64,000 nucleotides of DNA from an uncultured Clostridia bacterium (GTDB lineage Bacteria; Bacillota; Clostridia; CAKSNL01; HGM11501), in assembly GCA_934476235.1 (NCBI GenBank), contig CAKSNL010000005.1:86184-150183 (forward strand), written 5' to 3'. Under the pieces are notes generated by a model. It was not told the origin of the DNA, made no database searches, and worked only from the letters and a program-made list of their open reading frames with translations. Positions 49,818 through 59,792 of this stretch are shown piece by piece (within the stretch, counting starts at the first letter, position 1; each line of letters begins with the position of its first letter). Position numbers and translations under genes: made by a program.

Positions 49818-52800
49818 ATGACAAGAAAAATGAAAACCATGGACGGTAACAATGCCGCCGCATGGGCGTCGTACGCATTTACCGATGTTGCGGCGATTTA
49901 TCCCATAACTCCGTCTTCCGTTATGGCGGAGGTTACGGATGAATGGGCGGTAGAAAAGAAGAACAATATTTTCGGACAGCCCGTAAAGGTTGTTGAAATG
50001 CAGTCCGAGGCAGGTGCAGCAGGTGCGGTTCACGGTTCGCTTGCTGCCGGTGCACTTACGACAACTTACACTGCTTCGCAGGGCTTGCTTTTAATGATTC
50101 CGAATATGTATAAAATGGCGGGAGAGCTTCTTCCTTCGGTTATACATGTAAGCGCAAGATGCGTTGCCACACACGCGCTTAATATTTTCGGCGATCATTC
50201 TGACGTTATGGCTTGCCGCCAGACGGGATATGCAATGCTTTGCTCCAACAGTCCGCAGGAGGTTATGGACCTGGGCGCGATTGCTCATCTCGCGGCGATA
50301 AAGGGAAGAGTTCCGTTCCTTCATTTTTTTGACGGATTCAGAACGTCTCACGAAATCGATAAGATCGAAGTGTGGGATTATGATGATCTTAAAGAAATGG
50401 TTGATATGGACGCTGTAAAGGCGTTCAGAAACGGTTCACTTAATCCCGAGCATCCTGTTTTGAGAGGTTCGGCTCAGAACCCCGATATATTCTTCCAGAA
50501 CAGAGAGGCATGTAACACCTATTACAATAACATTCCTTCGGTTGTTGAAGAATATATGAAGAAGGTCAATGAAAAAATCGGAACGGATTACGGTCTTGTT
50601 AATTATTACGGCGCACCCGATGCCGAAAAGGTAATCGTTGCTATGGGCTCTGTCTGCGAGACCATTGAGGAGACCGTTGATTATCTTACGGCTAAGGGCG
50701 AAAAGGTCGGACTCATAAAGATCCGCCTTTACAGACCGTTCCCGGTTGAAGCGTTCTTAAAGGCAGTTCCCAATACCTGCAAAAAGATTGCGGTTCTTGA
50801 CAGAACGAAAGAACCCGGTTCGATCGGTGAGCCTTTGTATCTTGACGTTTGCGCATGCTACAACGGTTCTAAAGACATTCCCATGATTATCGGGGGAAGA
50901 TACGGACTCGGCTCCAAAGACACAGTACCTGCCGACATTATTGCAACTTACAGAAATCTTGACGCGGGCGAGCCCGTTCACGGATTCACCCTTGCTATCA
51001 CCGATGATGTGACGAATCTTTCACTATCCCGAAAGGAAAATCCCGACACTTCGGCGGAGGGCAATACCGCATGTAAGTTCTGGGGTCTCGGATCTGACGG
51101 TACGGTCGGCGCAAACAAGAACTCCATAAAGATCATAGGCGACCATACGGATCTTTATGCTCAGGCGTACTTCTCGTATGACTCCAAAAAGTCGGGCGGT
51201 ATCACCGTTTCGCACTTAAGATTCGGTAAAAAGCCGATAAAATCGACTTATCTTATAAACAAGGCAAATTTTGTTGCCTGTCATAATCCTTCCTATGTTG
51301 ATAAATATGACATTGTTGAGGATATCGTTCCCGGCGGAAGCTTCCTTCTTAACTGCGCATGGACAGATGAGGAACTTACCGAAAAGCTTCCCGGAAAGAT
51401 GAAAAAGTATATTGCCGAGAACAACATCAATTTCTACACGATTGACGCTATCGGAATCGCAAAGAAATTGGGACTCGGAAACAAAACCTCCATCGTTCTT
51501 CAGTCTGCTTTCTTCAAGATAGCAAACGTTATTCCGTTTGATGACGCGGTAGGATATATGAAGGACGCAGTTGTTAAGTCCTTCGGCGCAAAGGGCGAAA
51601 AAATAGTTAACATGAACCATGCGGCAATAGCCGAGGGTTCTGAAAATATCCACAAGGTCAATGTTCCGGACGCATGGAAGAATGCGACGGACGATGTACA
51701 TCGCGAGATAAAGGATCTTCCCGATTTCGTTCGCGAAATTCAGATGCCCTGTAATGCACAGCGCGGCGATCAGCTTGCCGTTTCCAAGTTCATGGGTATG
51801 GTTGACGGTCATATGCCTCAGGGCACCGCAGCGTATGAGAAGAGAGGTATCGCGGTTGACGTTCCGGTTTGGGATGTTACAAAATGTATTCAGTGTAATC
51901 AGTGCTCGACAGTTTGTCCGCACGCCGTTATAAGACCCGTTGCGATGAATGAGGACGAAGTTAAGGCGGCACCTGAGGGCATGAAGCACAAGAAGATGAC
52001 CGGTAAGGACTATGAGTTCGCAATGGTTATTTCTCCGCTTGACTGTACAGGCTGCGGTAACTGCGTAAAGGTTTGCCCCGAAAAGGTTCAGGCTCTTTCC
52101 ATGGCTCCGCTTGATAGCCAGACCGGCGAACAGAAGTATTTTGATTATGCGGTTTCGCTTGTTTCAGATAAGAAGGATCTTCTCACGTTGCCGCTTAATG
52201 CAAAGAATTCGCAGTTCCATCAGCCGCTCTTGGAGTTCTCCGGAGCCTGCGCGGGATGCGGTGAAACGCCTTATGCAAAGCTTATCACTCAGGTTTGCGG
52301 CGACAGAGCGTATATCTCGAACGCAACGGGATGCTCCTCCATCTGGGGCGGAAGCGCACCGTCGACACCTTATACAAAGACTCATAACGGCAAGGGTCCC
52401 GCTTGGGCTAACTCGCTCTTTGAGGATAATGCAGAACACGGACTCGGTATGGCGGTTGCAGCAAAGCAGATCCGCGAGAGACTGTCAAACGAGATTGCGG
52501 CAATTGATGACGCAAAGGTAAAAGAGAGCTATGATAAGTGGATCGGCACCTATAATGACGGCGACGCCAATAAAGAGGCGACAGACGAGCTTATCGCGGC
52601 GCTCGAAAAGAACAATTCCGACGCGGCAAAGGCAGTTCTGGATTATAAGGATTTCCTTTCCAAAAAGGCGGTATGGATATTCGGCGGCGACGGCTGGGCG
52701 TATGATATCGGATTCGGCGGTCTTGACCATGTTATAGCGTCCGGTGAGGATATAAACGTCATGGTATTCGATACCGAGGTTTACTCGAACACCGGAGGTC

Positions 52801-53318
52801 AGGCTTCAAAGTCCACCCCCACGGGTGCGGTTGCACAGTTCGCTGCGGGCGGAAAGCCGATCAAGAAGAAAAATCTTGCCGAAATTGCAATGTCATACGG
52901 ATATGTTTACGTTGCACAGGTTGCTTTGGGTTATGATATGAATCAGACTGTTAAAGCAATCAAAGAGGCGGTAAGCTATCACGGACCGTCCATCATAATC
53001 GGATACGCGCCCTGCATAAACCACGGTATAAAGGGCGGCATGACAAATACTCCGAATGTAATCAAGAACGCGGTTATGTCCGGATACTGGCACACCTTCA
53101 GATTTGACCCGAGGCTTAAGGAAGAGGGCAAGGTTCCGTTCCAGATGGATTCTAAAAACCCCACGGAATCTTACAGAGACTTCATAATGAATGAGGTTCG
53201 TTACAGTTCGCTTGTGAGAAAGTTCCCCGAAAGAGCGGAAGAGCTCTTCCGTGAGGCGGAGCAGCAGGCGAAGGATAAATACGAGCATTGGACCAAGTAC
53301 GCAAAACTTTTTGAGTAA
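49818..53318 (+). CDS. nifJ: Pyruvate:ferredoxin (flavodoxin) oxidoreductase
   Basis: Single-chain PFOR, 1166 residues, converting pyruvate and CoA to acetyl-CoA, CO2 and reduced ferredoxin, the central fermentative step in anaerobes. Domains in order: N-terminal YPITPSSVMAE (pyrimidine/TPP part), central gamma-like domain with GGITVSHLRFG, two 4Fe-4S motifs (KCIQCNQCSTVCPH and DCTGCGNCVKVCPEK), and C-terminal TPP-binding domain with CAGCGETPYAKL, SNATGCSSIWGGS and GDGWAYDIGFGG. A longer frame starts at 49746 in the promoter; the ATG at 49818 follows AAGGAGG. Ends 7 bases before a strong terminator. Confidence 0.98.
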   Translation: MTRKMKTMDGNNAAAWASYAFTDVAAIYPITPSSVMAEVTDEWAVEKKNNIFGQPVKVVEMQSEAGAAGAVHGSLAAGALTTTYTASQGLLLMIPNMYKMAGELLPSVIHVSARCVATHALNIFGDHSDVMACRQTGYAMLCSNSPQEVMDLGAIAHLAAIKGRVPFLHFFDGFRTSHEIDKIEVWDYDDLKEMVDMDAVKAFRNGSLNPEHPVLRGSAQNPDIFFQNREACNTYYNNIPSVVEEYMKKVNEKIGTDYGLVNYYGAPDAEKVIVAMGSVCETIEETVDYLTAKGEKVGLIKIRLYRPFPVEAFLKAVPNTCKKIAVLDRTKEPGSIGEPLYLDVCACYNGSKDIPMIIGGRYGLGSKDTVPADIIATYRNLDAGEPVHGFTLAITDDVTNLSLSRKENPDTSAEGNTACKFWGLGSDGTVGANKNSIKIIGDHTDLYAQAYFSYDSKKSGGITVSHLRFGKKPIKSTYLINKANFVACHNPSYVDKYDIVEDIVPGGSFLLNCAWTDEELTEKLPGKMKKYIAENNINFYTIDAIGIAKKLGLGNKTSIVLQSAFFKIANVIPFDDAVGYMKDAVVKSFGAKGEKIVNMNHAAIAEGSENIHKVNVPDAWKNATDDVHREIKDLPDFVREIQMPCNAQRGDQLAVSKFMGMVDGHMPQGTAAYEKRGIAVDVPVWDVTKCIQCNQCSTVCPHAVIRPVAMNEDEVKAAPEGMKHKKMTGKDYEFAMVISPLDCTGCGNCVKVCPEKVQALSMAPLDSQTGEQKYFDYAVSLVSDKKDLLTLPLNAKNSQFHQPLLEFSGACAGCGETPYAKLITQVCGDRAYISNATGCSSIWGGSAPSTPYTKTHNGKGPAWANSLFEDNAEHGLGMAVAAKQIRERLSNEIAAIDDAKVKESYDKWIGTYNDGDANKEATDELIAALEKNNSDAAKAVLDYKDFLSKKAVWIFGGDGWAYDIGFGGLDHVIASGEDINVMVFDTEVYSNTGGQASKSTPTGAVAQFAAGGKPIKKKNLAEIAMSYGYVYVAQVALGYDMNQTVKAIKEAVSYHGPSIIIGYAPCINHGIKGGMTNTPNVIKNAVMSGYWHTFRFDPRLKEEGKVPFQMDSKNPTESYRDFIMNEVRYSSLVRKFPERAEELFREAEQQAKDKYEHWTKYAKLFE

Positions 53319-53325
53319 CACACTG

Positions 53326-53357
53326 AAAAACGCGCCGCTTGCGAGCGGCGCGTTTTT
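53326..53357 (+). terminator. Rho-independent terminator after PFOR
   Basis: Perfect 14-bp stem AAAAACGCGCCGCT / AGCGGCGCGTTTTT with TGCG loop. The ribosome site of the next gene starts four bases later, so that gene depends on read-through or an unseen promoter. Confidence 0.92.
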
Positions 53358-53373
53358 CTTTAAGGAGACACAA

Positions 53374-54561
53374 ATGACAAAAAAATACGAAGGCACAATA
53401 AGAGCATGTTTTATCGGATACATAGCTCAGGCGATAGTCAATAATTTTGCCCCGCTTTTATTTGTGAGGTTCGGGACAGAATATAAAATTCCGCTTTCCG
53501 ATATAACAATGCTTATTACAATTAATTTTTTGATTCAGCTGATGATGGATTTTGCATCGGCATTCTTTATTGACAGAATAGGGTATAAAGCGTCCGTTTT
53601 AATTGCGCACGGGTTTTGCGCTGCGGGTCTTATCGGACTTGCGGTTTTGCCCGGAGTTTTTGAAAGCGCGTATATAGGAATTTTACTGGCGGTGATAATG
53701 TACGCGGTAGGAGGAGGACTTCTTGAGGTTGTGATAAGCCCGATGGTGGAGGCGTGCCCGAGCGAGCATAAGGACAAGACCATGAGCATGCTTCACTCCT
53801 TTTACTGCTGGGGAACGGTAATTGTTATCGCCTTCTCCACTCTGTTTTTTTATTTCTTCGGAATCGAAAACTGGAAAACGTTATCGCTTCTCTGGGCAAT
53901 GCTTCCCGTAATCAACGGGATAGCGTTTATTTTCCTTCCGGTGGTTTCGCTTGCCGACGGTGAGGATAAAGGGCTTTCTTTAAGAGAGCTTTTGAAAACA
54001 AAAACATTCTGGCTTTTTGCGCTTATTATATGCTGCGCCGGTGCAAGCGAACAGGCGATAAGCCAGTGGGCTTCAGCTTTTACCGAACAGGCACTCGGAA
54101 TTTCAAAAACCGTCAGCGACCTTTTCGGTCCCATGCTTTTCGCTATCCTTATGGGTGTGTCACGCACGATTTACGGGAAGTTCGGCGAGAGATTCAGCTT
54201 AAACAAAATAATGATAGTAAGCGGATTTCTTTGCAGTGCGTCGTACATTATAATTTCAGTCTCGTCATCCCCGATTCTTTCACTTCTCGGAATGGCAGTT
54301 TGCGGCTTTGCGGTCGGAATTTTATGGCCCGGTACATACAGTAAAGCTGCTCATAAGATAAAGGGCGGCGGAACGACGATGTTTGCGTTTTTGGCTCTTG
54401 CGGGAGATGTCGGATGCACCGGAGGACCGACTTTTGCCGGAAAAATCGCATCATTGGCGGGCGATAATTTAAAGACCGGGCTTTCCGCGTCGGTGGTTTT
54501 TCCGGCGGTTTTGACCGTTGCGCTTTTGTGCGCTGCGGCATCAAAGAATAAAAAAGCTTGA
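53374..54561 (+). CDS. MFS transporter
   Basis: 395 residues, about 12 membrane spans in two halves: major facilitator superfamily. Segments such as YAVGGGLLEVVISPMVEACP and FAVGILWPGTYSKAAHKI recall the fucose/glucose (FucP-like) and YxeI/multidrug-like groups, but no substrate can be named. ATG at 53374 follows TAAGGAGA; a longer frame extends back into the PFOR coding sequence and through the terminator. There is no promoter between the PFOR terminator and this start, so expression probably follows partial read-through. Confidence 0.85.
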   Translation: MTKKYEGTIRACFIGYIAQAIVNNFAPLLFVRFGTEYKIPLSDITMLITINFLIQLMMDFASAFFIDRIGYKASVLIAHGFCAAGLIGLAVLPGVFESAYIGILLAVIMYAVGGGLLEVVISPMVEACPSEHKDKTMSMLHSFYCWGTVIVIAFSTLFFYFFGIENWKTLSLLWAMLPVINGIAFIFLPVVSLADGEDKGLSLRELLKTKTFWLFALIICCAGASEQAISQWASAFTEQALGISKTVSDLFGPMLFAILMGVSRTIYGKFGERFSLNKIMIVSGFLCSASYIIISVSSSPILSLLGMAVCGFAVGILWPGTYSKAAHKIKGGGTTMFAFLALAGDVGCTGGPTFAGKIASLAGDNLKTGLSASVVFPAVLTVALLCAAASKNKKA

Positions 54562-54586
54562 CATATAGGGAAAATTACGCTATCAT
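54558..54586 (+). promoter_or_regulatory. Promoter of brnQ
   Basis: TTGACA (54558-54563), 17-base spacer, TATCAT (54581-54586); the -35 box overlaps the stop codon of the MFS gene. Confidence 0.75.
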
Positions 54587-54608
54587 TAATGAATAGGAGT
54601 GATGGAAA

Positions 54609-55979
54609 ATGAAAACAAAACTGACAGGTAAAGAGCTTGTATTTATTGCAAGCATGCTTTTCGGGCTGTTTTTCGGTGCCGGAAATCTGATTTTCCCCAT
54701 TTATATGGGTCAGCTCGCCGGAAGCAACATGTGGAAAGCGGTAATCGGATTTTTAATAACCGGAGTAGGACTTCCGCTTTTGGGCGTTACGGCGATAGGA
54801 ATAAGCCGGAGCGACGGACTTATTGAGCTTTCGGGCAAGGTTTCGAAAGGCTATTCTGTATTTTTTACATGTGCGCTTTATTTGACCATCGGACCGTGCT
54901 TTGCGATTCCGAGATGCGCAACGGTTCCTTTTACCGTCGGCATTGAACCTCTTTTCGGAGGGAGTGAGAATGCGGGACTGATGCTTGCGCTTTTTTCGCT
55001 TGTCTTCTTTGTAGCAGTGCTCGGATTTTCGCTTTTTCCCGGTAAAATATTAACATGGGTCGGCAAGATATTAAACCCGATATTCTTGGTTTTCTTAGGC
55101 GTCCTGGTTATTGCTGCACTTATTGACCCTATGGCTGCGGTTTCCGAGATTGCGCCTGAAGGAAGTTATGAGTCGTCGGCATTTGTTACGGGATTTTTCG
55201 AAGGTTACAATACGATGGACGCACTTGCAAGTCTTGCATTCGGAATAGTCGTTATCAACGTTATAAGGGAGCTTGGCATAACCGAACCCAAGGCGGTTGC
55301 AAAAAACACCGTTAAAGCCGGAATTTTCAGCTGCCTTATAATGGCGGTTATATATATCGCTGTAACATTGGTAGGAGCACAGAGCCGCGGACTTTATGAG
55401 GTGTGCACGAACGGAGGAGAGGTTTTCGCCATCGTGGCAAACCACTATTTCGGAGCAGTCGGAGCTTTAATACTGGCGGTTACTGTAACCTTTGCATGCC
55501 TTAAAACGGCGGTCGGACTTGTTACAAGCTGCTCTGAGACATTCTGCAAGCTTTTCCCGAAGATTCTTTCGTATAAAGCGTGGGCGATTATATTTAGTGC
55601 TGCATCGTTTCTGATTGCAAATCTCGGACTCAATTCTATCATTGCATATGCTGTTCCCGTGCTGATGTTCCTTTATCCTCTGGCTATAACGCTTATTATT
55701 TTAGGCCTTTTCGGGAACTATTTTAAGCACAGTAAATATGTTTACGGATTCGTTACCGGTTTTACATTCATTGCGGCGATATATGACCTTTTAAACGCAC
55801 TGTTTTCTAAGGGCACTTTCGTTGCGGACAAGGTTCTACCGATAATGAAAACCGTATTGCCCTTTGCGGATCTCGGCTTGGCATGGGTTCTTCCTGCCGC
55901 GGTCGGATTTTTGATCGGATTCATTATTATGAAAGTAAAGTCTGCTGATGAGGTGGCAAATGAAGGCGGAGCGCAATAA
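54609..55979 (+). CDS. brnQ: Branched-chain amino acid transport protein BrnQ
   Basis: 456 residues, about 12 membrane spans. Typical opening KELVFIASMLFGLFFGAGNLIFP (LFFGAGNLIFP is the hallmark), then FAIPRCATVPFTVGI and AALIDPMAAVSEIAP. Na+- or H+-coupled uptake of leucine, isoleucine and valine. It could feed the branched-chain oxoacid oxidoreductase at 42623-45175. Ribosome site TAGGAG. No T-box or leucine leader is visible in the short leader. Its end overlaps the DNA methyltransferase start by 20 bases. Confidence 0.95.
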   Translation: MKTKLTGKELVFIASMLFGLFFGAGNLIFPIYMGQLAGSNMWKAVIGFLITGVGLPLLGVTAIGISRSDGLIELSGKVSKGYSVFFTCALYLTIGPCFAIPRCATVPFTVGIEPLFGGSENAGLMLALFSLVFFVAVLGFSLFPGKILTWVGKILNPIFLVFLGVLVIAALIDPMAAVSEIAPEGSYESSAFVTGFFEGYNTMDALASLAFGIVVINVIRELGITEPKAVAKNTVKAGIFSCLIMAVIYIAVTLVGAQSRGLYEVCTNGGEVFAIVANHYFGAVGALILAVTVTFACLKTAVGLVTSCSETFCKLFPKILSYKAWAIIFSAASFLIANLGLNSIIAYAVPVLMFLYPLAITLIILGLFGNYFKHSKYVYGFVTGFTFIAAIYDLLNALFSKGTFVADKVLPIMKTVLPFADLGLAWVLPAAVGFLIGFIIMKVKSADEVANEGGAQ

Positions 55980-56904
55980 AACGATTGATTTTTCCTTAGA
56001 TGAGGGTAAGCCTTATCTTGAAAAATGCATTTCCGTCACGGGAAAAAAGTCCGCGTCGGAAATTATAAACCGCACAATAAACGGCGATACGCTAAGCGTT
56101 GCGCCGTTTTTGCCGCATAAATGCGTCGATCTCATGATTGCCGACCCTCCTTATAATATGGATAAGGATTTCGGCGGCGGAAAGTTTAAGAAAATGACGG
56201 ATGAGCAGTATTTTCACTATACGAATGAGTGGATAGAGGAGGTTCTTCCGCTTTTGAAGGATACGGCGTCAGTATACATATGCTGCGACTGGCGCTCAAG
56301 CATTGTCATCGCAAATGTATTGAAAGAGCATTTTTACATTCAGAACCGCATCACATGGCAGAGAGAAAAGGGCAGAGGCACCAAGGGAAACTGGAAAAAC
56401 TCAATGGAGGACATATGGTTTGCCACAGTTTCAAAAAACTTTTTGTTTAACGCCGAAAACGTTATGATGAAAAGAAGGGTCCTGGCACCCTACCGCGTCG
56501 AAGGGAAGCCGAAGGACTGGAAAGAGGAGAACGGAGCCAAGTTCAGAAACACTTACCCTTCTAACTTCTGGGACGACATTTCGGTTCCGTACTGGTCGAT
56601 GCCTGAAAACACGGCACATCCGACGCAGAAGCCTGAAAAGCTTCTGGCAAAGCTTATTTTGGCAAGCTCGAATGAAAATGACGTGGTGTTTGATCCTTTC
56701 CTGGGTTCGGGCTCTACATCGGTTACAGCAAAAAAGCTTGGCAGAAGATATTTCGGAATAGAAAAAAATCCGCTTTACTGCGCATGGGCAGAAAAGAGAC
56801 TTTCCGATGCGGAAACGGATAAAAAGATTCAGGGCTATTCAGGCGGTGTTTTCTGGGAAAGAAACACACTTATGTATCAGAAGCAAAAAAATAATGCAGA
56901 CTGA
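55960..56904 (+). CDS. Orphan site-specific DNA methyltransferase (beta class)
   Basis: 314 residues. Catalytic DPPY (residues 62-65, ADPPYNMD) comes before the SAM-binding FDPFLGSGSTS near the C-terminus, the order of beta-class amino-methyltransferases (N6-adenine or N4-cytosine), the group of CcrM. A late HPTQKPEKLL motif is typical. No restriction enzyme or specificity subunit lies nearby, so it is an orphan that may have a regulatory role. It starts inside brnQ: ATG 55960 with GAGGTGG is preferred over ATG 55948. Its TGA stop lies in the loop of the terminator hairpin. Confidence 0.88.
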   Translation: MKAERNKTIDFSLDEGKPYLEKCISVTGKKSASEIINRTINGDTLSVAPFLPHKCVDLMIADPPYNMDKDFGGGKFKKMTDEQYFHYTNEWIEEVLPLLKDTASVYICCDWRSSIVIANVLKEHFYIQNRITWQREKGRGTKGNWKNSMEDIWFATVSKNFLFNAENVMMKRRVLAPYRVEGKPKDWKEENGAKFRNTYPSNFWDDISVPYWSMPENTAHPTQKPEKLLAKLILASSNENDVVFDPFLGSGSTSVTAKKLGRRYFGIEKNPLYCAWAEKRLSDAETDKKIQGYSGGVFWERNTLMYQKQKNNAD

Positions 56905-56920
56905 TGTCTGCATTATTTTT
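56887..56920. terminator. Bidirectional terminator overlapping the methyltransferase stop
   Basis: Perfect 15-bp stem AAAAATAATGCAGAC / GTCTGCATTATTTTT; the 4-base loop TGAT contains the methyltransferase stop codon. It also ends trkH, whose stop is at 56919. Confidence 0.92.
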
Positions 56921-58352
56921 ATTTTCTCCATGTTCGCGGCGATAAGAGCATAAGCATCGGAAATATTTCAAGCCTGCCAATTAGCATATCAAGCGCCAGA
57001 ATAAATTTGGACAGATTTGAGAATACCGAGAAATTCTCGGTGGGTCCAACCTTTGAAAAGCCCGGACCGATGTTATTAAGCGCTGAAGCAACGGCGGTGA
57101 AATTCGTTTCAAAATCGAAATTATCAACGCTTATGAAAAGAATTGACAGTGCCGCAATCAAAAGGTATGCCGCCATATACACATTCACCGCGCGGAGCGT
57201 TTCGTGCTCTATGACATTGCCGTTCATGGTGATTTTTAATGTGCTTTTCGGGTGTGCGGTGATTCTGATTTCCTTAAATATGCTTTTTATTAAAATAACG
57301 ATTCGGGAAACCTTTATTCCGCCTCCCGTACTCCCGGCACATGCGCCGATAAACATCAGCGTTATTAAAATCGTTTTTGAAAGCGCCGGCCATGCGTTAA
57401 AGTCAGCCGTTGCATATCCTGTGGTCGTAATGATGGAAGCAACCTGGAAAAAAGCGTGATGGAGCGACTGCCAGATGTTTGCAAAAAGATGGCGGCAATT
57501 AAACGCAATAATTATTGCTGATGTGAAAACAATTCCGAGATAAGTACGAACCTCGGTTGATTTTACCGCAGATGAAAACTTTTTTGCCAAAAGAAGATAG
57601 TAGATTGAAAAGTCAACTCCGAAAATTAGCATAAACACGGTTACAACGTTTTGAATATAAGGCGAGTAGTCCGCCATGCTTGAATTTTTGATACCGAAGC
57701 CGCCGGTGCCGGCGGTACCGAACGTGGTTGTCAGCGCATCAAAAAGGCTCATTTTACCGATTAAGAGAAGTATTATTTCAATAACCGTAAACGAAAGGTA
57801 AATGCTGTATAATATCTTTGCGGTGGATTTAACCTTAGGCACCAGCTTGCCGACCGAGGGACCCGGGCTTTCAGCTTTGATAAGGTACAAATTGCTGCCT
57901 CCGAAAAGCGGCAGGAGGGCAATTAAGAAAACGATAATGCCCATTCCTCCGAGCCAGTGGGTAAAGCTTCGCCAGAACAAAAGCCCTTTGGGCAGTGCCT
58001 CCACATCTTTAAGTATCGATGCACCGGTGGTCGTAAAACCCGAAACGGTCTCAAATACCGCGTCCATAAAATTCGGGATATAGCCCGAGATGAAAAAGGG
58101 GAGAGCACCCATGATACTCAAAACAACCCAGCTTAATGCTACAGAGGTGTATCCCTCGCGCGAATACATCGAAATGCTTTTCGGCTTCTTTACCGTGAGT
58201 ATAATACCTAAAACGGCAGTTGCAGCTATAGCTATCAAAAAAGGAACCGGTGATTCGCCGTAGCACAGCGAACATATAAGCGGCAAAAGCATCGCCGCAG
58301 CCTCAAGGTTTAAGACCCAACCCAAGGTATATAAAATAATTCTAACGTTCAT
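56919..58352 (-). CDS. trkH: Potassium uptake protein TrkH
   Basis: 477 residues, membrane channel-like K+ translocation subunit. Four pore loops with selectivity-filter glycines are seen: SGFTTTGAS, GTAGTGGFG, TTTGYATAD and NNIGPGF. It lies 11 bases after trkA on the same strand. Gated by the cytoplasmic TrkA ring and by nucleotides; uptake helps turgor and pH homeostasis. Full length. Confidence 0.96.
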   Translation of the reverse strand: MNVRIILYTLGWVLNLEAAAMLLPLICSLCYGESPVPFLIAIAATAVLGIILTVKKPKSISMYSREGYTSVALSWVVLSIMGALPFFISGYIPNFMDAVFETVSGFTTTGASILKDVEALPKGLLFWRSFTHWLGGMGIIVFLIALLPLFGGSNLYLIKAESPGPSVGKLVPKVKSTAKILYSIYLSFTVIEIILLLIGKMSLFDALTTTFGTAGTGGFGIKNSSMADYSPYIQNVVTVFMLIFGVDFSIYYLLLAKKFSSAVKSTEVRTYLGIVFTSAIIIAFNCRHLFANIWQSLHHAFFQVASIITTTGYATADFNAWPALSKTILITLMFIGACAGSTGGGIKVSRIVILIKSIFKEIRITAHPKSTLKITMNGNVIEHETLRAVNVYMAAYLLIAALSILFISVDNFDFETNFTAVASALNNIGPGFSKVGPTENFSVFSNLSKFILALDMLIGRLEIFPMLMLLSPRTWRK

Positions 58353-58363
58353 ATATACCCCGC

Positions 58364-59722
58364 TTACTGCAAAATATCGTTAATGGAATTGAATCCGGAA
58401 TGTGTGGTTACAACGATGACCGTATCATTCGGCATAATCTCGTCATGTCCGCGGGGAGTAATGATTTTTCCTCCCCTGTTAATGCAGGCGATCAATATAT
58501 TGTCCTTTAAGTTGAGCTTTTCAATGGTAGTTCCGGTAACCGGCGAGTTTTCCTTTATTCTGAATTCGAGCGCCTCCGCCTTTCCGTCAAGGATAAGGTG
58601 CATGGTTTCGATGTGGCTGCTCGGGGAGTTCGTTCTCGCACGAACAAAACGTACAATATATTCCGCTGTGATATCCTTGGGATATATCACGGTGTCTAAA
58701 TTAAGGCTCGACACAACATCATCATACTCTATACGGTTGACTTTGGTGACAAGCTTGCCGTTCGTTTTGCTTTTAGCAAAAAGCGTGAGCATAATGTTTT
58801 CTTCGTCAATGTTGGTCATCGCGACGAATGATTCTGCATATTCAATGCCTTCTTCAAGGAGCACACGGCTCTCCGAACCGTCTCCGTTGATTATGGTAGC
58901 CTTGGGGAGCGCGCGGCAAAGCTCGTCGCACCTATCGGGGTCTTTTTCAATTATTTTTACAGAGATCCCGGTCTGTATAAGCTGCTGGGCAAGATAGTAT
59001 GCCGTTGCGCCGCCGCCTACGATCACGGTATCCTTAACACTGTTGGTCTTAAAGCCGATTTTCTTAAAGAAATAAGCTTCGTTGCTTATGGAGCTTAATA
59101 TGCTTATATAGTCGCCGGACTTTAATACGAAGTCACCGCCGGGGATGCATATATCGTCGCCCCGTTCAACTCCGCATACCAGTATATCGCAGTTTAAGCG
59201 CGACGAAAGGTCGGCAATTTTAATGTCATTAAGAACAGAGCCCTCGGGAATTTTGAATTTTAATATCTCCACACGTCCCTTTGCAAAGGTGTCGATCTGT
59301 ATTGCGGAAGGGAAACGCAGAACCCTTGCGATTTCGTTTGCCGCCGCCTGTTCGGGGTTGATTACCATGGCGAGACCGAGATCCTCTTTAAGAAGTGATA
59401 TTTCCTTGGAATACTCAGGCTGTCTGACGCGCGCGATCGTTCTTAAGCTTCCCAGTTTTTTTGCAACAAGGCATGTTAAAAGATTGAGCTCATCGGAGCC
59501 GGTTACGGCAATCAGAAGGTTAGCGGATTCAATTCCCGCTTCCTTTAATGTCGTCTGGCTTACACCGCTTCCGACAACGCCCATAATGTCATATTGGCTT
59601 ATCGCGTCCTGAACGATGGAATATTTAATGTCGATGCATGTTATATTGTGTTCTTTTTCCTGGCTGAGCTTTTCGAGCAATTTAAGCCCGACCTTGCCGC
59701 AGCCGACAATTATAATGTTCAT
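58364..59722 (-). CDS. trkA: Trk system potassium transporter regulatory subunit TrkA
   Basis: 452 residues: two RCK units, each a Rossmann domain (TrkA_N) plus TrkA_C. First Rossmann loop VGCGKVGLKLL with acidic CIDI; second VIVGGGATAYYLA with acidic IIEKD. It binds NAD(H)/ATP and gates TrkH. ATG at 59722 was chosen because AGAGAGG precedes it; seven extra residues from 59743 have no ribosome site. Full-length tandem form as in E. coli TrkA. Confidence 0.95.
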   Translation of the reverse strand: MNIIIVGCGKVGLKLLEKLSQEKEHNITCIDIKYSIVQDAISQYDIMGVVGSGVSQTTLKEAGIESANLLIAVTGSDELNLLTCLVAKKLGSLRTIARVRQPEYSKEISLLKEDLGLAMVINPEQAAANEIARVLRFPSAIQIDTFAKGRVEILKFKIPEGSVLNDIKIADLSSRLNCDILVCGVERGDDICIPGGDFVLKSGDYISILSSISNEAYFFKKIGFKTNSVKDTVIVGGGATAYYLAQQLIQTGISVKIIEKDPDRCDELCRALPKATIINGDGSESRVLLEEGIEYAESFVAMTNIDEENIMLTLFAKSKTNGKLVTKVNRIEYDDVVSSLNLDTVIYPKDITAEYIVRFVRARTNSPSSHIETMHLILDGKAEALEFRIKENSPVTGTTIEKLNLKDNILIACINRGGKIITPRGHDEIMPNDTVIVVTTHSGFNSINDILQ

Positions 59723-59749
59723 ATCATTACCTCTCTTATTCAAACGAAT

Positions 59750-59778
59750 ATTATAGCAAATGTGAGGTTAAATGTCAA
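59750..59778 (-). promoter_or_regulatory. Sigma-A promoter of trkA-trkH
   Basis: Minus strand TTGACA (59773-59778), 17-base spacer, TATAAT (59750-59755): full consensus. Confidence 0.9.
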
Positions 59779-59792
59779 GTTTTAGCGCGCAG

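Noticed and set aside
51216..51989. 257-codon minus-strand frame inside PFOR
   Set aside because: Antisense shadow of a clear PFOR gene; no ribosome site or recognisable domain.
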